Positions 1-6,545 are shown, counted from the first letter of the stretch. The stretch: 6,788 bases of DNA from an uncultured Lachnospiraceae bacterium (GCA_905236585.1 CAJOQZ010000258.1:1-6788); one strand, 5' to 3'. Translations and numbers: made by a program. Notes: generated by a model from the letters alone, not told the origin.

Positions 1-48
1 ACTGGGCATCGACAACAACCTTCGTATCAACTTTTCCTTCCTGCTCAT
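1..48 (-). CDS. 5' end of a gene resembling HicA/YcfA-type toxin (partial)
   Basis: Only the first 16 codons lie in the window, reading MSRKEKLIRRLLSMPS; the gene runs off the low-coordinate edge. The start is supported by a strong GGAGG eight bases before the ATG. The opening (M-S-x-K-E-K-L-x-x-x-L-L-S-x-P) resembles the N-terminus of HicA-family mRNA interferases of the YcfA type, in which a first helix precedes the double-stranded-RNA-binding-like fold. That is recognition from memory of a very short stretch, so the family call is tentative. It follows comEC on the same strand. The gene I would expect after comEC in many Firmicutes, holA, does not start like this. If it is HicA, a hicB antitoxin should follow outside the window. 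Confidence 0.4.
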   Translation of the reverse strand, partial: MSRKEKLIRRLLSMPS

Positions 49-110
49 ATTATACACCTCCATTCCTTTGCTGCAACAGGTTTTCTAACACAATCCAGCA
101 AATCGTTCCC

Positions 111-142
111 CTTTACGACCTGACTGGTCATATGTGGTAAAG
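111..142 (-). repeat. Imperfect hairpin between comEC and the next gene
   Basis: On the minus strand, CTTTAC pairs with GTAAAG (137-142 with 111-116). Inside this, GACC pairs with GGTC (126-129 with 117-120) around a five-base loop, with a seven-base bulge on the 5' side. No T-run follows, so it does not look like an intrinsic terminator. It starts eight bases after the comEC stop. It could be an mRNA-processing or stability element between comEC and the downstream gene, or chance. The rest of 49-149 holds the Shine-Dalgarno of the downstream gene and nothing else I can support. Confidence 0.3.
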
Positions 143-149
143 CACTCTC

Positions 150-2606
150 TCATTCCACAAACCTCTCCACCACCATCCCCCCATCTCTCCGCATCACCTT
201 GATCTGTCCGCAGTCGATCGTGCATAGATGTTCCAACCCTAACTCATTCATCCGTGCCACGGCTTCCTTTCCCGGATGCCCATAGCGGTTATTCTTCCCT
301 GCAGAAATCAGTACCAAATCCGGCGCAAGCGTCGAAAGCCACTCTTCGCAATTTGAGTTGTTGCTGCCGTGATGCGCCGCTTTTAGAAGCAGCACATCAG
401 CCGTTTTCCGCCTCTTTATTGCCTCGTCCAATCCGCCGGATTGCAGGATCGCCCGCTCCTGCTCGGCGCCGATGTCGCCGGTCAGGACGATGCTTACCGC
501 TCCCTTTGCATCCTCTTGGGTCTGACGCAAAAGGAGTACCAATGAGTTTTCATTGGTTCCGCTAAATTCTGACGGCTCCTTAGGCGAAAGGCATTCGAGC
601 CGCAGTTTTTGCTTCCCATGATGACTTTCACATACCACCGCGTCGCCGACGTTCATATACTCGACCACCACTCCCTTTTTCTCGCATAGTGCAAGCAGTT
701 CCTCAAAACTATCCATCTTTTCGATTCCAGCCGCAAATACAAAACGCTTAATCTGATAATCATTTTCCAAAAGCCATTTGCATCCGCTGTAATGATCGAT
801 GTCCATATGCGTAATGAACCATCGGTCGATATGGGAGATCCCGTTCGCATACAAAAACGGCTGCAGCGTGTATTTCCCAAGTTCCGTTTCAGAAGACGAG
901 CCGCCGTCGATAAAATAATGCTCGCCGGTCCCCGTTTCCAGATACATGCCGTCTCCCTGCCCGACGCTTAGCATCTGCAGCGAAAACTCTCTTCTTCCGT
1001 GGAATCCTAACAGCAAAAGCAAAACTGCCGAAAGCAAGGCAAATCCCGTAAGCCATGTCCTTTGGCGAACGTAATGTTTCTTTTGCAAGGAATTGACATA
1101 ATCCTCCAGAAGCCATAAAAATGCCGCCAGCATAATATAATACGCGGCAATCCTCCACCCCTCCGGCCGCCCGACGATCCATTTCGCAAACGGAAGCGAC
1201 AGCGACAGATCCGCCGCCGCCTCGTAATAAAACAACAGCAAATGACAGCCGTACAAAAGATGCCTCGCTCCGATAATCCCCAATCCGCCCAAAAGTCCAA
1301 ACGAAAGCACCGCCGTCATAAACGGCAGGAGCAGGATATTCAAAAACATTGCATAGACGGGAATCGCATAGAAAAAATACGCGACGATCGGCAGCGTCGC
1401 CAGTTGGATGCCAAACGCGAAAAGGACTGCCGCACACACCCTCTGAAAAGGACGTATCCGGTAATGCCGTCCGCCGTCCCTTCGGTGCGTCCGCTCCCAT
1501 TGCATGCTGCAGATGGACAGATACGTCCGTGCCAGCCTCTGTCCCACAAGGATGACGCCCAGCACCGCGCCGAATGAAAAAATGAAAGAAACGCTAAACA
1601 GGGAAAGCGGATTCCGGAACATAAGAATCGCGGCAAGCAAAGACAAGGCGGACAACGTATCATACCGCCTTCCGAAAAGCCTCCCCCCAAGCATGATTAA
1701 AAACATCCCGACAGCGCGGATTGTCGGCACGCTAAAACCGGTCAGCATTCCATAGGCGCATACCAAAACCGCGCTGCATCCTCCTGCCAAAGCCGCAGAA
1801 CAACGCAGTTTCCGCAGAAGCCGGTAGACCGCCATACCGACGATCGAGACGTGAAGTCCCGATATCGCCAAGATATGCGACAGCCCCGCATCCGAAAACA
1901 TCCGCTTGACATCCTCCGACAACTGCGTCCTCTCCCCCAGTGCCATGGTCGATAGCAGACCTGCCTCCTCCTCGAATAACAGCCGCTCGTATTGAGCGCT
2001 CATCTGCCCGCGCAGATAAAAGAGCCGTTCTCGCAGCCCAAAGCGCGGATGCGATACTGTCCTGCTTTCCGTCGCGCTTACTTTGATAAAAATCTCCTGC
2101 GAGCGCAGGTAGGACGCCTCATCAAATTCACCGATATTGTCTGCCGTATGCATGGCAAGGAGCGTGCCGCCCATAAGAACCCTTGCACCGATTTCCGGCA
2201 CGGCTCCTTCGACATAACAGAGCGCACCTTTCCCTTCCAAAACAGTCCCTTCATCCAGGAAAAGGATTTGGGTATTCTTCAAATAACATATCGTTTTTTC
2301 TTCCCGAACTTCTTTTTTACTGACCTTCCCGGCTAACTGTACCGCGCATCCTTCCGCCGCCTGTTCTTCCACCGCCGCATACAGCCGCAAGTCCTCCGTC
2401 GTCCGCCATGCACCGGCAAAAAAAGCCCCGCATAGCAGCGCAACAAAAAAGCCCCCGCAACGTATACAGCGATTTTTACAAAAACAATGGAAAAACCAAC
2501 CGGCAAAGATCATGCCGGCGGCGAAAAACATAACGGAAAGATAGTACGAATACAGTACGCCGAAAAGCATCATTACCGCAAACTGCGGCAATATCCGCTT
2601 TTCCAT
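150..2606 (-). CDS. comEC: ComEC/Rec2 DNA-internalisation channel protein
   Basis: This 818-residue integral membrane protein should form the channel that carries single-stranded DNA across the cytoplasmic membrane during natural transformation. Domain order is complete for the family. Two or three N-terminal membrane segments (about 8-67) come first, then an OB-fold-like extracellular DUF4131 region (about 70-180). The Competence domain follows, with many membrane helices (about 210-500) and the signature HILAISGLHVSIVG at 244-257. A C-terminal metallo-beta-lactamase-like domain spans about 540-818. Its metal-ligand motifs are intact: H600-x-D602-x-D604-H605, T709-G-D711, H745-H746-G-S and G776-H-P. 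Such domains are proposed to degrade the non-transported strand. Length is normal, and there is no frameshift or internal stop. The ATG has AAGG six bases upstream. It is the last recognisable gene of the putative operon, 62 nt after the GerMN lipoprotein gene. Confidence 0.95.
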   Translation of the reverse strand: MEKRILPQFAVMMLFGVLYSYYLSVMFFAAGMIFAGWFFHCFCKNRCIRCGGFFVALLCGAFFAGAWRTTEDLRLYAAVEEQAAEGCAVQLAGKVSKKEVREEKTICYLKNTQILFLDEGTVLEGKGALCYVEGAVPEIGARVLMGGTLLAMHTADNIGEFDEASYLRSQEIFIKVSATESRTVSHPRFGLRERLFYLRGQMSAQYERLLFEEEAGLLSTMALGERTQLSEDVKRMFSDAGLSHILAISGLHVSIVGMAVYRLLRKLRCSAALAGGCSAVLVCAYGMLTGFSVPTIRAVGMFLIMLGGRLFGRRYDTLSALSLLAAILMFRNPLSLFSVSFIFSFGAVLGVILVGQRLARTYLSICSMQWERTHRRDGGRHYRIRPFQRVCAAVLFAFGIQLATLPIVAYFFYAIPVYAMFLNILLLPFMTAVLSFGLLGGLGIIGARHLLYGCHLLLFYYEAAADLSLSLPFAKWIVGRPEGWRIAAYYIMLAAFLWLLEDYVNSLQKKHYVRQRTWLTGFALLSAVLLLLLGFHGRREFSLQMLSVGQGDGMYLETGTGEHYFIDGGSSSETELGKYTLQPFLYANGISHIDRWFITHMDIDHYSGCKWLLENDYQIKRFVFAAGIEKMDSFEELLALCEKKGVVVEYMNVGDAVVCESHHGKQKLRLECLSPKEPSEFSGTNENSLVLLLRQTQEDAKGAVSIVLTGDIGAEQERAILQSGGLDEAIKRRKTADVLLLKAAHHGSNNSNCEEWLSTLAPDLVLISAGKNNRYGHPGKEAVARMNELGLEHLCTIDCGQIKVMRRDGGMVVERFVE

Positions 2607-2635
2607 AGCACACCTTTTTTATGTGAAATGCACCT

Positions 2636-2658
2636 GCCCGTTTTCTTAAAAAACAGGC
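2636..2658 (-). repeat. 9-bp hairpin in the gap before comEC
   Basis: On the minus strand GCCTGTTTT (2658-2650) pairs with AAAACGGGC (2644-2636) across a five-base loop, with one position that would be a G-U wobble in RNA. It lies in the 62-nt gap between the GerMN gene stop and the comEC start, the longest gap inside the operon. The minus strand after the stem continues AGGTGCATTTC with no T-run, so it is not a standard intrinsic terminator. A role in mRNA processing, or in lowering comEC expression relative to the upstream genes, is possible but inferred. Confidence 0.4.
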
Positions 2659-2668
2659 GTCGTTTAAC

Positions 2669-3661
2669 CTACTTTAATACCAATGAATAATCCGGCTCAT
2701 ACAGACCGCTGAACGAATTGGAATCCACCACGGCATTTTCTTCGTTGTTGATTAAGATCTGCACCTTGTCGATATCGGGCAGCTGGGCAAGAGAATCCAC
2801 AATCGCATAAATTGCCGCCTGTGTTGACATGCCCGTCGTCTGGCTTAAAAAATTGGCGTCTAAATCCACATAGCAGATCCCGTCGCTTACCGATACATCA
2901 AGAACCCTTACGCCGTCGGCGATCGCCGCCTGCGCCCCCTTGATCTCAGGATCTTGCGCCAGATGCTCCAGCACCAGATTCTCAAGCGCGGTATTGCTGT
3001 TGTAATAGATTCTCGTTTCGACGCGGACTAATTTATCCCCTTTTTGCGAAACATAATACAGCGTAAAACGGTCGCTTTCGATATCGTCCGTTTCCTCTCC
3101 GAAACTTGTCAAAAACGTCTCGTCATTCTGCGCACCGAGTTCATTCCCCGCGGCATCCGTAAGCGGCTTGTCTTCCACGTAAAACTGTACCGCATTGACG
3201 TCGTCAATCTGCATCAGCGTTTTTACAAGAGCCGCCCGCAGCATCACTTCCGATGCGGATGGAATATCTTTATAGGGCGCGGAAAAATGCAGCGCAAGGA
3301 TGCCGTCCTTCATATCATAGGATAGGACTTCTATCCCTTCCGGGATCGCAGTGCTGTTGTCCCCCGCCTCATCCGGGTCGGCAAGCCGCCGCAAGACCTC
3401 TTCAATCTGACCGTTCGTTCCTTCGCTTGCAAGCGTCGCTGCTTTCTGGCGCAGGGCAACGCCCTCGTTATCCAGATAGTACAGATAAAAGTCCGCGTTC
3501 GGCAGAATCGTCTGACCGGAACAACCGGCAAGCAAAAGCAACCCGACAACAGAGAGGACGGCAGAAATTTTACGTAACGCTTTTTTCTTTTGACCCATTT
3601 TGATCGGCAGTCGCTCCGGTGCCGGAAGAATGATCGCGTTTTTTCTTTTTCGTCCAAACAT
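2669..3661 (-). CDS. Lipoprotein with two GerMN domains, LpqB/GerM-like
   Basis: The product is a predicted 330-residue lipoprotein on the outer face of the membrane. A hydrophobic stretch (about 33-46) ends in the lipobox LLAG-C47. Two GerMN-type repeats follow, at about 55-165 and 197-310, each with a 'leading beta strand, helix, DG-hydrophobic strand, helix, final strand' pattern. Compare VLSYDMKDGILALHF near 112-126 with VLDVSVSDGICYVDL near 253-267. GerMN domains occur in the spore germination protein GerM and in LpqB, the MtrB-associated lipoprotein of actinobacteria. Since it follows a histidine kinase gene by one base, a role in modulating that kinase is a reasonable inference, but the ligand is unknown. 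The start has AAGGAG ten bases upstream, inside the kinase gene. Met22 (at 3598) would give a more usual signal-peptide length but lacks a well-placed Shine-Dalgarno. Confidence 0.85.
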   Translation of the reverse strand: MFGRKRKNAIILPAPERLPIKMGQKKKALRKISAVLSVVGLLLLAGCSGQTILPNADFYLYYLDNEGVALRQKAATLASEGTNGQIEEVLRRLADPDEAGDNSTAIPEGIEVLSYDMKDGILALHFSAPYKDIPSASEVMLRAALVKTLMQIDDVNAVQFYVEDKPLTDAAGNELGAQNDETFLTSFGEETDDIESDRFTLYYVSQKGDKLVRVETRIYYNSNTALENLVLEHLAQDPEIKGAQAAIADGVRVLDVSVSDGICYVDLDANFLSQTTGMSTQAAIYAIVDSLAQLPDIDKVQILINNEENAVVDSNSFSGLYEPDYSLVLK

Positions 3662-3662
3662 G

Positions 3663-5108
3663 CTACACCGTCTCCTTGATGTATTTCAGCGGCAGCCGCA
3701 CATCGAATGTAGTGCCCTCCCCTACCATGGAAGATACGCGGATCTCGCCGTGGTGCAAAACGATCGCCTCATGCGTGATGGCAAGCCCCAGCCCCGTTCC
3801 GGCAATCTCTCGCGAGTGCGATTTGTCGGCGCGGTAGAACCGTTCGAAAATCCGATCCAGCGAGTCCTCCGGGATTCCCATACCGTTATCCTCCACCCGG
3901 ATATAGCAGTACCGGTGATCCGAATTTAAGGACACATGCACCCATCCGCCCTCGTTGTTGTATTTGATCGCATTCTCGATCAAGTTCATGAGCGCGAGCG
4001 AAAACTGGATCTCATCCACCTCCGCCGTGACGGGGCGGAAACTTTCCAGTACAAGTTCGACCTTCTGCATGGCGGCGATGGGCTGCAGGCGTTTTAACAA
4101 AATCTCCAACAGTTCATTCATGTTGACCGGAGCAATCGACAGTTCCCCCTTCGCCCTATCGAGCCTGACAAGCGACAGGAGTTCGTTAATGATGTCATTC
4201 TCGTGATCGATCTCGCTTGTAATATCCGTCATAAACTCCCGGTACATCTCAATCGGCGCACCGTCGCCCATGGCGTTGATCGAATCCGCCAGCACCTTCA
4301 TGGATGTGAGCGGCGTCTTTAATTCATGCGACACATTGGACACGAACTCCGAACGCGAATCGTCGACGACCTTCATCTGCTCATGGAACGCGTCAAAATT
4401 CTCGCTGATCCGCCGCGTCTCCGTATAATCATTCACCTGCAAACGATCCTGCTTGATTCCTTTGGTAATATCGGAAATCCCACTCGCGATCCGCTCAAAT
4501 GGGCGGACGATCCGCGAGGAAAGCAAAATCCCACAGGCGATTGCCGCCGCCGCAACCGAAAGATTGATGATCACCGCCAGCGACCAGAAATAATCCATGC
4601 TCCGCATAATATCGTCAGTAGATTTGGTGATCAGAAGAACGCCTAAGACTTCTTCCGGCTCATCATACGCAATGATCGGCACCGTAAGGATCAGGTAGGC
4701 ATTTTTCTCATCATAATACGTTTCTGTGGAATTGGAAAGGGAACGAACCGCGGGTTCGTAGATCAGGATACGCCCCTCATGCATGTCATAGGTATCCTTA
4801 ATGATCTTAAGTCCCCGATCCATCACCATGATACGCCCGGAATAACTGTTCGAAAGAGTGATCAGTTCGGTGTCTATGGTATCGGAATGGTTCCCTCGAA
4901 TGTAGCCCGACGAGATCAGGTCGTTAGTAACGATCTGCGCCTGTGCGGTCAAACGGATTGCGTCGTTTTCCCACATCTGATAGCGAATAAACGATAAAAA
5001 AGACATCGAAAGAAACGCACACGGCAAAACCGCGGCAAGAATAATCAACACACACAGACGGATTCTCAACCCTGAAAATAACGACGGAATGCGGCGAATG
5101 AAATCCAT
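3663..5108 (-). CDS. Membrane sensor histidine kinase, HAMP-HisKA-HATPase
   Basis: This 481-residue kinase is the predicted partner of the response regulator encoded 13 nt upstream. It should sense an envelope signal, phosphorylate itself on a histidine and pass the phosphate to the regulator. A first membrane segment lies at about 17-40, an extracellular sensor region of roughly 130 residues at 41-172, and a second membrane segment at about 173-197. HAMP spans about 197-248. The dimerisation and phosphoacceptor motif is H261-ELKTP. ATP-binding motifs are all present: N box NLIENAIKYN (375-384), G1 DNGMGIP (407-413), F box FERFYR (421-426) and G2 GTGLGL (437-442). There is no cytoplasmic PAS domain, unlike WalK, which fits an MtrB or PhoR-like layout better. 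The Shine-Dalgarno is weak (ATAGG), so translation may be coupled to the regulator gene. The signal cannot be named from sequence. Confidence 0.95.
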   Translation of the reverse strand: MDFIRRIPSLFSGLRIRLCVLIILAAVLPCAFLSMSFLSFIRYQMWENDAIRLTAQAQIVTNDLISSGYIRGNHSDTIDTELITLSNSYSGRIMVMDRGLKIIKDTYDMHEGRILIYEPAVRSLSNSTETYYDEKNAYLILTVPIIAYDEPEEVLGVLLITKSTDDIMRSMDYFWSLAVIINLSVAAAAIACGILLSSRIVRPFERIASGISDITKGIKQDRLQVNDYTETRRISENFDAFHEQMKVVDDSRSEFVSNVSHELKTPLTSMKVLADSINAMGDGAPIEMYREFMTDITSEIDHENDIINELLSLVRLDRAKGELSIAPVNMNELLEILLKRLQPIAAMQKVELVLESFRPVTAEVDEIQFSLALMNLIENAIKYNNEGGWVHVSLNSDHRYCYIRVEDNGMGIPEDSLDRIFERFYRADKSHSREIAGTGLGLAITHEAIVLHHGEIRVSSMVGEGTTFDVRLPLKYIKETV

Positions 5109-5121
5109 GAGAACCTATGCT

Positions 5122-5817
5122 TTACGGCTGGTAATAATACCCAACGCCCCACTTGGTATGGACATAACGCGGCTCGGACGGATTCGGCTCGATCTTCTCC
5201 CGCAGACGGCGGATATGCACGTCAACGGTACGGGCGTCGCCGGGATAGTCATCCCCCCAGATCGTTGTCAAAAGTGCGTCGCGGTTGTAGACTTTCTCGG
5301 GATTCATCACCAAAAACTGAAGCATATCAAATTCCTTGGACGTCAAATTGATTGCATGATCCTTGATCTTCAGACTTCTGCTGTCTGTATCAAGCAAAAT
5401 GTCCCCGCTCTCGATAACGGACTCCGGCAGCTGCTCGGACGGCGCCGCCTGCTGCGGCACACGGCGAAGGATTGCTTTGATGCGCGCCTTGACCTCTAAG
5501 ATGTTGAACGGCTTGGTAATATAATCATCCGCGCCGTATTCAAGTCCCATGATCTTGTCCATGTCCTCGCCTTTGGCGGTGAGCATGATGATCGGCACAT
5601 TCGAAAACTCACGAATCCTCTGGCACACTTCCAAACCGTCCATTTTCGGCATCATAATGTCCAAAAGGATAATATCGAAATTCTCGGCTTCCGCAAGCGC
5701 CAACGCCTCCTCGCCGTCATAGGCGCAGGTCACTTCCATCTCTTCCTGCTCCAAAGAGAAACGGATGCCCTTGATGATCAATTTTTCGTCGTCCGCAACT
5801 AAGATCCTCTTTGCCAT
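5122..5817 (-). CDS. OmpR/PhoB-family response regulator
   Basis: This is a 231-residue DNA-binding response regulator acting in the cytoplasm, with the histidine kinase gene directly downstream. The receiver domain (about 3-118) has the acidic pair D9/D10, phosphoacceptor D53 in LLDIMMP, T80 and K102 in TKPF. A linker rich in Q, A, P and S (about 120-135) leads to a winged-helix effector domain (about 137-231), with the recognition-helix region RTVDVHIRRLREKIE and the wing HTKWGVGYYY. Overall it is closest in look to WalR/VicR, MtrA and PhoP-type regulators. I cannot choose between these, so no symbol is given. It starts 20 nt after the comEA-like stop, behind two AGGGG motifs, the nearer one eight bases from the ATG. 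Length is typical and no residues are missing. Confidence 0.95.
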   Translation of the reverse strand: MAKRILVADDEKLIIKGIRFSLEQEEMEVTCAYDGEEALALAEAENFDIILLDIMMPKMDGLEVCQRIREFSNVPIIMLTAKGEDMDKIMGLEYGADDYITKPFNILEVKARIKAILRRVPQQAAPSEQLPESVIESGDILLDTDSRSLKIKDHAINLTSKEFDMLQFLVMNPEKVYNRDALLTTIWGDDYPGDARTVDVHIRRLREKIEPNPSEPRYVHTKWGVGYYYQP

Positions 5818-5837
5818 GTTCTAAACCCCTACCCCTT

Positions 5838-6428
5838 TTATATCTTGATCTGATCGCAAATTTTATTGTATGTACCCTCTTTGATGCCCTCGACGTTCAT
5901 GATATCCTCAATCGAGGCAAACCCGCCGTGCGATTCGCGATATCGAACAATCGACGCCGCCTTGGACGCCCCGATCCCGGATAATGTCATCAGTTCGGCT
6001 TCGCTTGCGGTGTTGATGTTGATCTTGCCGTCGTCCGCTTCCGCCTCTTCGTCTGCCATTCGCTCCTCTTTCGTCGGAACGTGGATTCTCTGTCCGTCCG
6101 CGGCAAAACCCGCCTGATTCAGATCGGCATCATCCGCCTCGTCCGTCAGTCCGCCCGCCTGCTCGATCGCCTCAAATATCCGGCTTTCCGAAGGAAGTTC
6201 ATAGACCCCCGGTCGTAATACGGCGCCGGAAACCTGCACGAAAATCGTTGCGTCTGCGGCATCCTCCGGCTCTTCTTGTGCGGTATTCGGCTCGGACTCC
6301 AAACCGCCCGCATCCACAGAATCTACCGTCTGCGCCTTCGTCTGCAAATAGGACGCATCCCCGCAGCCGGAAAACAAGAACACCGAGATTCCAAAAATAA
6401 TAAAGAAGGCAACCCTGCTTTTTTTCAT
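5838..6428 (-). CDS. comEA: ComEA-like SLBB and helix-hairpin-helix DNA-binding lipoprotein
   Basis: The product resembles ComEA, the surface receptor that binds double-stranded DNA for uptake through ComEC. From the chosen start it is 196 residues. A hydrophobic N-terminus ends in FSG-C22, a plausible though not ideal lipobox, so it is probably a lipoprotein rather than anchored by a transmembrane helix as in Bacillus ComEA. An acidic low-complexity linker (about 40-60) follows, then an SLBB domain (about 61-119, VQVSGAVLRPGVYEL). A second acidic linker (120-135) leads to a C-terminal double helix-hairpin-helix (136-196) with ININTASEAEL, GIGASKA (151-157) and NVEGIKEGTYNKI. The ATG at 6428 is preceded by AAGGAG at six bases. 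An in-frame ATG at 6458 would add ten residues, but it has no good Shine-Dalgarno and sits in the loop of a leader hairpin. It is the first gene of the operon. Confidence 0.9.
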   Translation of the reverse strand: MKKSRVAFFIIFGISVFLFSGCGDASYLQTKAQTVDSVDAGGLESEPNTAQEEPEDAADATIFVQVSGAVLRPGVYELPSESRIFEAIEQAGGLTDEADDADLNQAGFAADGQRIHVPTKEERMADEEAEADDGKININTASEAELMTLSGIGASKAASIVRYRESHGGFASIEDIMNVEGIKEGTYNKICDQIKI

Positions 6429-6493
6429 AAAGGACTCCTTTTGCAGCCGTCCTGCCATCTAAACAGCTGCTCGTTTTTTAAGAAAAAGGAGTC
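6429..6493 (-). promoter_or_regulatory. Leader hairpin that can mask the comEA ribosome binding site
   Basis: On the minus strand GACTCCTTTT (6493-6484) is perfectly complementary over ten bases to AAAAGGAGTC (6442-6433), which contains the AAGGAG Shine-Dalgarno of the comEA-like gene. Just inside, GCAGC (6470-6466) pairs with GCTGC (6447-6443), stacking directly on the ten-base helix, with a 13-nt bulge on the 5' side and an 18-nt loop. The Shine-Dalgarno also lies in a shorter dyad, AAAGGA-G-TCCTTT (6441-6429), and the 5' strand's U-run could pair with the AAAAAA that follows it. These competing pairings could allow a switch between closed and open states. The base pairing is seen directly; any regulatory effect is inference. 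Confidence 0.6.
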
Positions 6494-6516
6494 TGCGCTA
6501 TTCGAAATCTGATTCT

Positions 6517-6545
6517 ATTGTAACGAAATTTTAACATTTTAACAA
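6517..6545 (-). promoter_or_regulatory. Sigma-A-type promoter of the comEA-led operon
   Basis: On the minus strand a -35 TTGTTA (6545-6540) and a -10 TACAAT (6522-6517) are separated by 17 bases. The -10 matches the consensus at five of six positions and the -35 at four of six. Transcription would begin near 6510, giving a leader of about 80 nt before the comEA start at 6428 and including the whole Shine-Dalgarno-masking structure. The spacer is AT-rich and carries a tandem repeat that may be a regulator site. It is the only convincing promoter I found in the window. Confidence 0.7.
6529..6544 (+). repeat. Tandem TTTTAACA repeat in the promoter spacer
   Basis: Two perfect back-to-back copies of TTTTAACA lie at 6529-6536 and 6537-6544, inside the -35 to -10 spacer and overlapping the -35. 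A third TAAC (6522-6525 region, in TTGTAACG) overlaps the -10 edge. Direct repeats with a TTAACA core are the type of site bound by OmpR/PhoB-family regulators, and TTAACA matches the Bacillus PhoP box core. The eight-base period differs from the usual eleven. The operon encodes such a regulator, so feedback control is possible, but the AT-rich spacer could also be coincidence. Confidence 0.35.

Noticed and set aside
49..81. TATAAT with an upstream TTGCAG before the HicA-like start, as a promoter
   Set aside because: The TATAAT touches the start codon, so transcription would begin inside the gene. The -35 is poor, and the same bases are better explained as the spacer after the GGAGG ribosome binding site.
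889..1500. A 203-codon open frame on the minus strand in another frame of comEC
   Set aside because: It lies wholly inside the conserved ComEC coding sequence, has no recognisable domain and no clear ribosome binding site. It is best explained as a shadow of the real gene.
1992..2336. Plus-strand open frame of 114 codons opposite comEC
   Set aside because: Antisense to well-conserved ComEC sequence, with no family resemblance and no promoter or SD that I could support.
5089..5499. Plus-strand open frame of 136 codons opposite the response regulator
   Set aside because: It mirrors the regulator's effector domain coding sequence. No domain, SD or promoter is visible.
6429..6458. Start of the comEA-like gene at the upstream ATG (6458)
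   Set aside because: It adds ten residues before the signal sequence, lacks a good SD and falls in the leader-hairpin loop. The ATG at 6428 has AAGGAG at ideal spacing.
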